DNA from: Chitinophaga sp. H8 | GTDB taxonomy: Bacteria; Bacteroidota; Bacteroidia; Chitinophagales; Chitinophagaceae | NCBI RefSeq assembly: GCF_040567655.1 | Contig: NZ_JBEXAC010000001.1 | Span: 3,534,001 to 3,598,000, forward strand | Reading direction: 5' to 3' | Length of the DNA stretch: 64,000 nt | In this document: positions 8,434 through 16,769 of the stretch, one piece after another | Position numbering within the stretch: the first letter of the stretch is position 1 | Layout of the letters: every line of letters starts with the position of its first letter | Translations under genes and position numbers: made by a program | The notes under the pieces: generated by a model | Told to the model about the DNA's origin: nothing | The model's database searches: none | The model's input: the letters and a program-made list of their open reading frames with translations, nothing else

Positions 8434-9432
8434 ATGAATACCACCACTGTAATCACCACGCTACGTAACCACAGTGCATACGCAAAAACATCCAATACTT
8501 TTTACAAAGATGTGCTGCAGGGCCTCACCGCATCCCCCAAATACCTGGACTCCAAGTATTTTTATGATGCACATGGCGATCTCCTGTTCCAGCAAATCAT
8601 GCATTGCCCGGAATACTATCTTACCAACTGTGAAATGGAAATCCTGACACAGCAAGCCAGTACTATCGTAAATACCTTAAAGAAACATACCAATGGTTTT
8701 GATGTGGTAGAACTGGGTGCGGGAGATGCGACTAAGTCATTTCACCTGCTGCAGCAACTGATCGCGGCAGCTATTGACTTTACCTACTTCCCTATCGATA
8801 TTTCCGGGAATGTGATCGCTACATTAAAAAAACAACTACCAGTCAAGCTCCCCCATCTTCAGCTCCACGGCCTGCATGGAGAATACTTTGACATGCTGCA
8901 GGAAGCTGCTGAGATATCAGAAAAAAATAAAGTAGTGCTGTTCATGGGGGCTAATATTGGTAACTTTACCATTGAAACGGCCCGGCAATTTTGTAAACAG
9001 CTGCGCAACTACTTACGACCTGGTGACCTGCTGTTAACCGGTTTTGACCTGAAAAAAAATCCCCAGCAGATACTTAATGCCTATAATGACAAACAGGGTA
9101 TTACCAAAGCGTTTAACCTGAATCTGTTACAACGTATTAACCGTGAGCTGGGCGCAGATTTCAATACTTACAATTTTGATCATTATCCTACTTATGACCC
9201 AGGTACTGGTGCCTGCAAAAGTTATCTGGTAAGTCTGGTTAAGCAAAGGGTCAATATTGGTGAGGATACCTTTATTGATTTCAGGGAAAATGAAACCATC
9301 TACATGGAAATCTCTCAGAAATACAGTCTTGAAGAAACGGATCGGTTAGCCGCGATTACAGGTTTTACGCCAATAGCACAATTCTTTGATAAAAAAAGAT
9401 GGTTTGTGGATTGCCTCTGGAAATGTAGCTGA
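8434..9432 (+). CDS. egtD: L-histidine N-alpha-methyltransferase EgtD
   Basis: A 332-residue SAM-dependent enzyme that trimethylates histidine to hercynine, the first step of ergothioneine synthesis. The family start PKYLDSKYFYDAHGDLLF (35-52) is followed by PEYYLTNCEMEIL, the SAM-binding ELGAGDATKS (93-102), PIDIS (120-124) and the conserved FNLNLLQRINRELGADF block in the C-terminal half. It is encoded directly after egtB, completing a two-enzyme core pathway next to a transporter for what is probably the same compound. Length and motifs are normal for the family. Confidence 0.95.
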   Translation: MNTTTVITTLRNHSAYAKTSNTFYKDVLQGLTASPKYLDSKYFYDAHGDLLFQQIMHCPEYYLTNCEMEILTQQASTIVNTLKKHTNGFDVVELGAGDATKSFHLLQQLIAAAIDFTYFPIDISGNVIATLKKQLPVKLPHLQLHGLHGEYFDMLQEAAEISEKNKVVLFMGANIGNFTIETARQFCKQLRNYLRPGDLLLTGFDLKKNPQQILNAYNDKQGITKAFNLNLLQRINRELGADFNTYNFDHYPTYDPGTGACKSYLVSLVKQRVNIGEDTFIDFRENETIYMEISQKYSLEETDRLAAITGFTPIAQFFDKKRWFVDCLWKCS

Positions 9433-9470
9433 CCCTAGATAACATTTTCTTTACTTTCATTTAAACACAC

Positions 9471-9968
9471 ATGAAAACACCTGCTTCTTCCAATGCCAAT
9501 AACCTGATACTGATCAAAACATTGCAGGAATTACTGCATGGCGGCCAGGCCCATGCCACATTCCCTGATGCTGTAAAAGACCTGCCCATAAAACTACAGG
9601 GGGTAGTACCGGAAGGAATGCCATATAGTATCTGGCAGCTTGTGGAGCATATCCGCATTACACAATGGGATATACTGGAGTTCTCATATAATCCCCAACA
9701 CGAATCTCCCACATGGCCGGAAGGATACTGGCCTGCCGAAGCAATACCTCCCAACAAAACAGCGTGGAAGGACAGTATTGCACAGATTGATAAAGACCTC
9801 AAAGCATTTATAGCATTATTAAAAGCACCGGATAGTGACCTCTATACTCCCTTTTCCTGGGGCTCCGGACAGACTTTACTACGGGAAGCTATGCTGATAG
9901 CAGATCATACCAGCTACCACACCGGAGAAATAATTGTGATCAGAAGAATGTTAGGCGCCTGGAAATAA
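9471..9968 (+). CDS. DinB/YfiT-family protein
   Basis: A 165-residue four-helix-bundle type protein. The expected metal triad is visible: His60 (LVEHIR) and the H-x3-H pair His146/His150 (ADHTSYHTGE). DinB/YfiT proteins include thiol-dependent S-transferases (for bacillithiol and mycothiol) as well as many of unknown function. The gene begins 38 bases after egtD on the same strand and could be read with the ergothioneine genes. A thiol-linked role is therefore possible, but the substrate is unknown. It converges on the minus-strand Sus-like locus, and a terminator for that locus lies just past its stop. Confidence 0.85.
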   Translation: MKTPASSNANNLILIKTLQELLHGGQAHATFPDAVKDLPIKLQGVVPEGMPYSIWQLVEHIRITQWDILEFSYNPQHESPTWPEGYWPAEAIPPNKTAWKDSIAQIDKDLKAFIALLKAPDSDLYTPFSWGSGQTLLREAMLIADHTSYHTGEIIVIRRMLGAWK

Positions 9969-9998
9969 AAAACCACCTGCGCCAGCATCGTAAGGTGG
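9967..9998 (-). terminator. Rho-independent terminator closing the Sus-like locus
   Basis: Read on the minus strand, CCACCT and AGGTGG form a 6-bp stem around a 14-base loop, followed directly by TTTTTT. It lies 57 bases beyond the stop of the last minus-strand lipoprotein gene. Confidence 0.65.
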
Positions 9999-10054
9999 AA
10001 ATACATCCTCGATTACAACAAGCGCAAGTGGCTTTACTAAAACAACTATGTTGA

Positions 10055-10456
10055 TCAATTAGAGCGAACTATCACAATTTTCACCCGGATCATAGACCCT
10101 GGTTTACTAGCACCTGCACCATCTGCATCCTGCACTTCCAATGTAAGCGACCCAGGCTGATGGGTATAAGAGAAAGAAACGCCATTATACACATTGGGAA
10201 TAGCTTCATAAGCCCCCGTTCCACCAGCACTTACCGAAACAATAATACCATCAATATCATTCACATCATTATCGATCTCCGGCATTTTAATCGTTACCAT
10301 ATAAGTTCCTGTTTCCGTATTCAATGTCCATGCACCTGTCTGAACATCCTGAATAATGGTCTGGTTCAGATTCTGGGGCACTACCACCTCCTCCTTTTTA
10401 CAGCCCGAACTCCATATGCAAAGAAATAGCAAGGGTAAAAGTGCTAATGTTTTCAT
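10055..10456 (-). CDS. Small lipoprotein, unknown function
   Basis: 133 residues from the ATG at 10456, chosen because it places a normal signal peptide at the start (MKTLALLPLLFLCIWSSGC) with lipobox cysteine 19. The Cys is followed by KKEE, which resembles the charged surface-export signal of Bacteroidetes lipoproteins. The mature part reads as a small beta-rich domain (GTYMVTIKMPEIDNDVNDIDG, then SLTLEVQDADGAG). No family is recognised. It is the last gene of the minus-strand locus and is followed by a terminator, so it is probably an accessory surface lipoprotein of that system. Confidence 0.75.
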   Translation of the reverse strand: MKTLALLPLLFLCIWSSGCKKEEVVVPQNLNQTIIQDVQTGAWTLNTETGTYMVTIKMPEIDNDVNDIDGIIVSVSAGGTGAYEAIPNVYNGVSFSYTHQPGSLTLEVQDADGAGASKPGSMIRVKIVIVRSN

Positions 10457-10532
10457 ATAAATGTATTTACTATAACATTTATACAAATACTATGCTAAAA
10501 AATGAAAACTCTGCTTATGAGCTGATTAACAA

Positions 10533-11360
10533 CTAATAATTCTTTACCCATTTTTTTAATTGCTCATTCTTTTCTGCTACAGAAAGATCTTTACCATACT
10601 TAAACAATACTTCTTCCCAGTCGCCATACATAGGGTTAGGCAGCACAATAAAACGGGTACCAAACTGTGTGGCCCCATTTACTACCAGACTGTCCCTGTT
10701 TTCATATGTTTGCTTGTCAAATGCAGTAGCAAAATCTCCCAGATTATCTCCCAGCAGCATAATGATGTTATGACCTGCAGCTACCAGATTACGCCGTTCA
10801 TCTTTACTTGATGTGGTTTGCTTCAAGGTGAGATGAGCGTCATCAGCATCGGGGAATCCCCATTTCTGCAGGTTCTCCAATGTTATCTTGCGTTCTGCTT
10901 CCAGCCGGTTGGTAATATAAAATACCTTTACCCCCTTTGAAGCAGCGTACTTTAAAAAAGATAAAGCGCCTGGCACCGTATCACATGCTACCCGTGCTGT
11001 CCATTCCATCCAGGAAGCATCAGAATACATTTCTCCATTTAAAGCCTGATGAACGTAATACGGACTGTTATCCAGTACTGTTTCATCGATATCTGTCACA
11101 ATAGCCCTCGGCATTTTGGACGGTTGCTTCAGCAACTCATTTAAGCTTAAAGTAGCGGTGTAATATGCCTGAAAGCATAAGGCTTTGTATTCTGCAGCGC
11201 GTTGCTGCCATAAAGCGCCCCACAATGGCCCGTGAGGGTATAATCCTGCTGTTTCTGCTTTAGCAGTCACAGTCACCGGCTTTTCCTTACAGCCGGTACC
11301 TCCTAATAATGCAATAAGAATGCCTGTCTGTATAACTATACACTTCAATGTTTTGCTCAT
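10533..11360 (-). CDS. HAD-family acid phosphatase / 5'-nucleotidase, lipoprotein e(P4) type
   Basis: A 275-residue lipoprotein (Cys24 after LIALLGGTG). The class C HAD phosphatase motif I is IVTDIDETVLDNSPY, with nucleophile Asp90 and acid/base Asp92; motif II is the YITNR region at 148-152; motif IV is LLGDNLGDF with Asp205 and Asp209. In Haemophilus the homologue e(P4) removes phosphate from NMN and other nucleotides at the outer membrane. Here it is the penultimate gene of a long locus with three SusCD pairs and three phosphodiesterase-fold proteins, which fits release of phosphate or nucleosides at the cell surface. Confidence 0.92.
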   Translation of the reverse strand: MSKTLKCIVIQTGILIALLGGTGCKEKPVTVTAKAETAGLYPHGPLWGALWQQRAAEYKALCFQAYYTATLSLNELLKQPSKMPRAIVTDIDETVLDNSPYYVHQALNGEMYSDASWMEWTARVACDTVPGALSFLKYAASKGVKVFYITNRLEAERKITLENLQKWGFPDADDAHLTLKQTTSSKDERRNLVAAGHNIIMLLGDNLGDFATAFDKQTYENRDSLVVNGATQFGTRFIVLPNPMYGDWEEVLFKYGKDLSVAEKNEQLKKWVKNY

Positions 11361-11413
11361 GCCTTTTTCGTTTTAATAATTCTCCAAGTTACTGTTGCTG
11401 CTTCTCTGGAAGT

Positions 11414-12640
11414 CTATAAGGTTAACCATCTGTTTACACGGTTATTAGGTCCTTCCAATACTACTTTATAAAAATTGGAAGGATATTTACTAACATCAAC
11501 TGAAACATGTCCGTCTTTCAGGGTAGCAGTTTTCACTAACGTATACACATCCTTTCCTCCTGTTTTAAAATTGTTGGTGGTTGTAAGCCATACTTTCACT
11601 TTTCCTTTCTTTTCAATAGGGGTCCATTTAATATCCAGTTTCCCATTTTCATGTGTCATCAGCGGTGTTACGAGAGATACTTTACCTATTAAGGGTACTC
11701 CATCAATCTCACGCGCATTTTCTTCAGGGATAGACACATTCAGAAAGCGCGCTATCGTAGGCATAATATCCACAATACCTGGTTCATTGGTTTTGAAATA
11801 AGGATCCAGCTTTACATTAGTGGTAATCCAGATGCTGCGCTCTCCCGCTGACTGTCCGCCATGTCCGCTACCGGTATTGGTGTCACGGCCATGATCCGTA
11901 GTGATCACGATCATCCATTCTTCGTTAAACGTTTTTTCTCTGTACTGGATAGCTTCCCATACTCTGCCCACCTGCACGTCCATCAACTCAATAGCTTTAT
12001 AAAATTGCGGGCTGTAGCCATGACGATGTCCCATATCATCTGTATACTCTAGGTATATCCAGGAAAGATCGGGCGCCTGTTCCCGGATGCTGTTAGCCGC
12101 TTCTACGCTCACTTTTTCATCTATCAGGTGCATAAACTGCCGCTCATTGTCCTGAGGAAAATTAGTCTGATCCAATTCATACCCATCTGCTACTATATCC
12201 ATTTTAATATTACCGGTTTGCGGTAATCCCTCTCCTATCAGCTTGGTACGGTTATCCTGCCAGGATGAAAAAATACCGATCTTTTTATCAGGATAAGCCG
12301 TTTTAAAAAAGCGGAAAATGGTACCATAATTATAATTAGGCGCGGTAATACTATTGTCCGGCACATTGTGCTTGTTTACCCAGGTGCCTGTCAGCAAACT
12401 GTTATAGCCCACTGCCGAGATAGTAGGTGTTTGTGAATATCCACCTTTTTCACCACCTACATAAGCATGTACATAGGTGCCCTGTTTAGCAATCGCGTCC
12501 AGGTTAGGTGTATTTACTTTTTCAAGGATAGCTGCCGGAATGCCATCAGCGATAATATATACCACCTTTTTCTTGCGGGCCTGCCCCAGCAAGGAAACGC
12601 TTACCAACATTGCCGTAAAAAGAAAAGACCATTTCTTCAT
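11414..12640 (-). CDS. Secreted alkaline-phosphatase-superfamily phosphodiesterase, catalytically intact
   Basis: 408 residues from the ATG at 12640, chosen because it gives a clean signal peptide (MKKWSFLFTAMLVSVSLLGQA). It is a type I phosphodiesterase/nucleotide pyrophosphatase fold. The metal ligands and nucleophile all appear present: Asp32 (IIADG), Thr73 (TPT), Asp201/202 and His205 (DDMGH), Asp249-His250 (TTDHG) and His260 (GHGG). The C-terminal 80 residues look like a beta domain. It has no lipobox, so it is probably periplasmic. It is the only one of the three related proteins in this locus that keeps every metal ligand, so it is the likely working hydrolase. Confidence 0.88.
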   Translation of the reverse strand: MKKWSFLFTAMLVSVSLLGQARKKKVVYIIADGIPAAILEKVNTPNLDAIAKQGTYVHAYVGGEKGGYSQTPTISAVGYNSLLTGTWVNKHNVPDNSITAPNYNYGTIFRFFKTAYPDKKIGIFSSWQDNRTKLIGEGLPQTGNIKMDIVADGYELDQTNFPQDNERQFMHLIDEKVSVEAANSIREQAPDLSWIYLEYTDDMGHRHGYSPQFYKAIELMDVQVGRVWEAIQYREKTFNEEWMIVITTDHGRDTNTGSGHGGQSAGERSIWITTNVKLDPYFKTNEPGIVDIMPTIARFLNVSIPEENAREIDGVPLIGKVSLVTPLMTHENGKLDIKWTPIEKKGKVKVWLTTTNNFKTGGKDVYTLVKTATLKDGHVSVDVSKYPSNFYKVVLEGPNNRVNRWLTL

Positions 12641-12704
12641 GCTTCTATTTTTTTTAGTCATAAATACTTATTCCATTGTCATCATACTTCCTGCTTCACC
12701 GGCA

Positions 12705-14408
12705 TTACGGCAGCCAGGATCTACCATCCATCTTCCAGCCTGCGTCTACATTTATCTTCAACCAGCTCAATATACCAGGCGCAATGTCCACCATTGTAGG
12801 TACCGTAGGCGGCAACGGTTTGTTACAAAGATCTATCTGCTGTTCTTCCCATAAAGGGTTACCTTTTATCGTCATATCCATTTGATTAGGACCATAATCC
12901 TTGATGACAGTGCCACTGCCATCAGTGCCTTTCCACCAGGCTACCAGATCTGCATAATTGGGATGTGCAGTAGTTACAGCTGTATCACACAAAGAGTAAT
13001 TTTTGATCGTTTCATCACTTAGTATCGTTTTCCACAACCGGATATTTGTCATACTGATCTCGGCATTTCCCCACCGGCTACCAAAGGTTTCGGTGATATC
13101 ATCGTCAATGACCAGTTTCAACCTTACATTTGGATTTAACTTGGTAACGCGCAGCATACTGGCCGACTTATACAATTTTCCATCCTGCCACAGGCGTACA
13201 TCTCCTCCCCTGTCTACCGTCAGTGTTACATGGTGCCACTGATTATCATCCAGGTGCGGTGCATCGGTAGCATCAATATCAAACCTGTTGCCCGCTCCAT
13301 CTCCTGCATTAAAACCTACGATAGGCCCCTTGGCATATATCACCCAGCCTACATTTCCCCCGGAATTCCAGTCTTTATTACCGATCAGTACCGGACCGTT
13401 ATAGTTTTCCATTTGCGGAGAACGTACCTCAAACTGGACCGTAAACTGCCGAAAATCATCGAAATTAAGGGAAGCCGCATCTGTATAGGCATATTCCTTT
13501 AAGTTCTGATATTTTACCGTTTTCAGGGTATTGGCCGGAGGGATTACTTCTCTGGACAAAAAGCTCTTGTTGTAAAAAACAGTAAAAATATTCTGTTCCG
13601 CATAAGAACCACCACCATGACCATTTATATTACCACCATGATCTGTAGTAATAATCACCAGCCAGTCTTCATTGGCAATATTACTACGGCTGTTTAATGC
13701 AGTTAACATTTCGCCTACATATCCATCTGCCGTAGTAATGGCATTCATATATTCCGGTACAGCAGCATCATATCCGGACTGCTTACCTGCATTCTCCGGG
13801 CCATTAAAATTCACCACCATCATATCCGGATTATCATTCTTTAGGCGGCCAATAGCACTATCTTTTACTGCTATGTCATTATTATCCGCATTCACTTTTA
13901 CATCCGCATGTGTGATCAGCTGTTCATTCAGTAACGGAGAAGCACAAATAGCTACCGTACGTAAAGAAGGGTTTAATGTTTTAATGTATTTATAGATCAT
14001 GGGGTATTGCAGAAGATTATTGGGTGTGAACCCGTCATTGGTTACACCATGTTTGCTCCCCCATACACCGGTAAGCATAGAAGACCAACCTGGTCCGCTT
14101 AATGTAGGCGCCTGTGTAAGTGCGTCAAAGCTATATACTGCATGTGGTAATAGTCCTTTAATATTGGGAATCGCTGCATCCCGCATCACATCTCCCCTGC
14201 AACCATTAATAGCGATCAGCAATACTTTTTTTCCTGTACTTTTAATAACAGGCGCGGAAGTAGTATCCCCAGGCGCAACATCCCCCGGCTCTCCGACTAC
14301 CGGAAATTTCTCCTTGAAGCAGGAAGCCTGCAACAATACCAATGCCACTCCCATAACAATAACAGCAAAATGCCGGGCGGATCGTATCAAATATTTTATA
14401 AGTGCCAT
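12705..14408 (-). CDS. Phosphodiesterase-fold lipoprotein with LamG-like domain, degenerate active site
   Basis: 567 residues from the ATG at 14408 (the longer frame starts at TTG). Lipobox LLQASC is followed by an alkaline-phosphatase-superfamily domain (about 55-290) and then a concanavalin/LamG-like lectin domain (about 300-500, including GNKDWNSGGNVGWVIYAKG and WHHVTLTVDRGG). The putative nucleophile Thr102 and the DHG (Asp256-His257) and GHGG (His264) ligands are kept. The first ligand Asp is Asn68, and the DxxGH element reads ENAGK (205-209). Activity is therefore doubtful, and a carbohydrate- or ligand-binding role is plausible. It is paralogous to the protein at 28099. Confidence 0.85.
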   Translation of the reverse strand: MALIKYLIRSARHFAVIVMGVALVLLQASCFKEKFPVVGEPGDVAPGDTTSAPVIKSTGKKVLLIAINGCRGDVMRDAAIPNIKGLLPHAVYSFDALTQAPTLSGPGWSSMLTGVWGSKHGVTNDGFTPNNLLQYPMIYKYIKTLNPSLRTVAICASPLLNEQLITHADVKVNADNNDIAVKDSAIGRLKNDNPDMMVVNFNGPENAGKQSGYDAAVPEYMNAITTADGYVGEMLTALNSRSNIANEDWLVIITTDHGGNINGHGGGSYAEQNIFTVFYNKSFLSREVIPPANTLKTVKYQNLKEYAYTDAASLNFDDFRQFTVQFEVRSPQMENYNGPVLIGNKDWNSGGNVGWVIYAKGPIVGFNAGDGAGNRFDIDATDAPHLDDNQWHHVTLTVDRGGDVRLWQDGKLYKSASMLRVTKLNPNVRLKLVIDDDITETFGSRWGNAEISMTNIRLWKTILSDETIKNYSLCDTAVTTAHPNYADLVAWWKGTDGSGTVIKDYGPNQMDMTIKGNPLWEEQQIDLCNKPLPPTVPTMVDIAPGILSWLKINVDAGWKMDGRSWLP

Positions 14409-14433
14409 CAACAAAAATTAATTAGATGATTGA

Positions 14434-16023
14434 TTAATACCTCAGCAAGGCAATACGGTTAAATGACTGCAGGTCATACTTGTTAAAGTAGCCAACCACA
14501 AGGGTGGCATTAGTATTGGGCATATTGAGCAGCTGTGAAATACCGCCGGATATTGGTCCCAGGTTATTGAACTGCTGGCTCACCTTTCCATCTTCATCCA
14601 ATATTACGGTACCACTGCGCTTCATACCAGAGAATAAGTCGAAGCCACCAGCTAAGAATATCTTACCATTTTTTAGCCGGGCTGCTGTGGATATAATACC
14701 ATTGGCGCCATCCAGTGGACCATCGCCTACACTGAAGCTCTTATCTATGGCTCCCGTACTATTTAAAACCGCCACTTTCCTGGCAGTACCTCCATTCACT
14801 TTCAGGAATAGCCCTGCTACCAGGTATTTATTGCCAGGCATTGCTGCAACAGTATACACCGTATTATCAATGTCCGCACTAAAACTGTTGTCCAGCTGCC
14901 CTCTTTGATCCAGCCGTGCAATACGGTTGGCCGGTTTATCATGGTACTTTGTAAAATCGCCCACTATCATCAGTTTGCCATCATCCTGCATAATAGCGTT
15001 CATAATAAATCCATTGGCACCCGAAAAACTCCCCCTGGTAACAGGGTTATAATTAAAAGAAGAATCAAAGGAACCGTCCTCGTGCAGCCTTACAATGCCC
15101 TCCATTCTGATACTGTCAATTTTTACTGAATCCCGCAGATGATCTGCTGTGGAAATCGTAAAATCTTTCCGGAGAAAATGCCTGAAATAACCTATCACTA
15201 CAATCTTTCCACTATCTGCAGTTTGCAATACTTTAGTAACAGGACCATCAAAATAGGCATTCAAAGCAGGCACTGTATCCTTCTTGCCGGTTTGCGTGGT
15301 AATGATAGTGCTGTCAATGGAGCCGTTCATATTCAACCTTACAATATTGGAAATATAACCAGGCTTAAAACGTTCATTATAATTACCAAAGCTTCCTCCT
15401 ACTACATACTTTCCATTAGACTGCACTATTAACGAGGTTACTGTTCCTGCAACACCTTTACCCACTACAAAAGACTGGTCCAGGCTCCCATCGGGATTAA
15501 TCCTCGCCAATCCCTTCACACCATCTTTTAAGCCGGAATTATCATAATCCGTAAAATTTCCGCCTATCATATACTTATTACCCGGAACATACTCAATACA
15601 GGTAATCCCATTATTAGCCCCAGGCACTGAATGAAATAAAGAATCGATGTATATAGGGCCACTAATCCTTACCTGTGGTCCTGCAAAAATCTGACGTTTA
15701 ATAGTGAGTGTTACCAATCCACTACTAGCCAGTTCGGGGACTTTTACCTGGATACCATTATCTGTAACACCGGTGATCAGCCCTTCTATATCATTAAACT
15801 TTACCACCATCCCGCTATCCTTATACTTCATAAACCCTTTTCCTGTCAGTGTTACAATGGCACCTGCCTTTACAGTGCCCTGTAAAGGAGTTGTACTACT
15901 CAATTCAATTTCCAGTGGCGGCTTCGCTCCTTCATACGGATCCTTACCCACATACTTATCCTTTTTACAGGCACAGACTGTTGCAAGCACAGTAATACAA
16001 AACAGTATGGATAAATCTTTCAT
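14434..16023 (-). CDS. IPT/TIG and delta-60 repeat surface lipoprotein
   Basis: 529 residues with lipobox VCAC and CKKDK. An IPT/TIG-like domain follows (about 45-115: TPLQGTVKAGAIVTLTGKGF). Then come several delta-60 repeats of the form GGNFTDY...LARINPDGSLDQSF, which assemble into a beta-propeller (about 135-525). Such proteins commonly follow SusCD pairs in Bacteroidetes and are thought to act as surface substrate-binding partners (SusE/F position). It lies between a fasciclin lipoprotein and the LamG phosphodiesterase-like protein, all closely spaced and co-directional. Confidence 0.82.
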   Translation of the reverse strand: MKDLSILFCITVLATVCACKKDKYVGKDPYEGAKPPLEIELSSTTPLQGTVKAGAIVTLTGKGFMKYKDSGMVVKFNDIEGLITGVTDNGIQVKVPELASSGLVTLTIKRQIFAGPQVRISGPIYIDSLFHSVPGANNGITCIEYVPGNKYMIGGNFTDYDNSGLKDGVKGLARINPDGSLDQSFVVGKGVAGTVTSLIVQSNGKYVVGGSFGNYNERFKPGYISNIVRLNMNGSIDSTIITTQTGKKDTVPALNAYFDGPVTKVLQTADSGKIVVIGYFRHFLRKDFTISTADHLRDSVKIDSIRMEGIVRLHEDGSFDSSFNYNPVTRGSFSGANGFIMNAIMQDDGKLMIVGDFTKYHDKPANRIARLDQRGQLDNSFSADIDNTVYTVAAMPGNKYLVAGLFLKVNGGTARKVAVLNSTGAIDKSFSVGDGPLDGANGIISTAARLKNGKIFLAGGFDLFSGMKRSGTVILDEDGKVSQQFNNLGPISGGISQLLNMPNTNATLVVGYFNKYDLQSFNRIALLRY

Positions 16024-16061
16024 ATACTTTATTGATAATTGAAAAACTTCGTGATAAAAAC

Positions 16062-16760
16062 TTACTTAATATACTCTTGTACTGTTTCTGCAAAATCACT
16101 GGCATTGAACCCCCATACATGATTATCATCCAGCACATGTACAATACCGTTTTTTGTCTGCAAATCGGAGGTAGCCACCTGCGACTCCATATAAAAAGGA
16201 GATGCCAAGTCTCCTATGCTGGTAAACACCAACTTACGTGGTCCTACATCCTTTGTACCGCTATAATCACTGAATATCACACCCTGGTGCATGATATAGC
16301 CATCCAGTGATTCGATGTTCATGCCCCCGTATAGTTTTCTTTGTAAAGGATCATACCGGGTAATATCCTTCAGCATATATTTGTCACGGATGATATAGCG
16401 GGAAAGGTATTTCCGCCATACTTCTCCCGGTACTTCTTCCAGGCGCAGTGTATCCTTAAAATCATTATACCTTACGGCATGGATTACATTCATCGCCTTT
16501 TGAATAGCATGATCCGTTGGAGCATAAAAAGTATTCGTGGAATCACGCAGCTCACCTTCCAGTCCTGCCAACTTGATTACCTGTACCAGTGTATCAAAGA
16601 AAAAAGGTTGCGTTTGCAAAAATTCATAGCTGGAAATAGTATATACCCCTTTTTGCAGGCCTGAATCCCTGTAATAGTCTTTTTGGCAGGAAAGTAGTAC
16701 GAGCGCTATCAATAGCAGACCTCCACAATAATTGACAAATTTTCTTGTGTGCATCATCAT
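16062..16760 (-). CDS. Fasciclin-domain lipoprotein
   Basis: 232 residues. Lipobox VLLSC is followed by a single fasciclin (FAS1) domain: FFDTLVQVIKLAGLEGEL, then TFYAPTDHAIQKAM and, near the end, NGIVHVLDDNHVWG. FAS1 domains mediate adhesion or ligand binding at the surface. The start lies 9 bases after the SusD stop, so it is translationally close to the SusCD pair. A second fasciclin lipoprotein in this locus sits in the same position after another SusD, suggesting a duplicated SusC-SusD-FAS1 module. Confidence 0.9.
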   Translation of the reverse strand: MMMHTRKFVNYCGGLLLIALVLLSCQKDYYRDSGLQKGVYTISSYEFLQTQPFFFDTLVQVIKLAGLEGELRDSTNTFYAPTDHAIQKAMNVIHAVRYNDFKDTLRLEEVPGEVWRKYLSRYIIRDKYMLKDITRYDPLQRKLYGGMNIESLDGYIMHQGVIFSDYSGTKDVGPRKLVFTSIGDLASPFYMESQVATSDLQTKNGIVHVLDDNHVWGFNASDFAETVQEYIK

Positions 16761-16769
16761 TGCCTGATT

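Noticed and set aside
7268..9432. Selenoneine biosynthesis operon
   Set aside because: No SenB-like glycosyltransferase or SelD/SenC-like gene accompanies the EgtB and EgtD genes.
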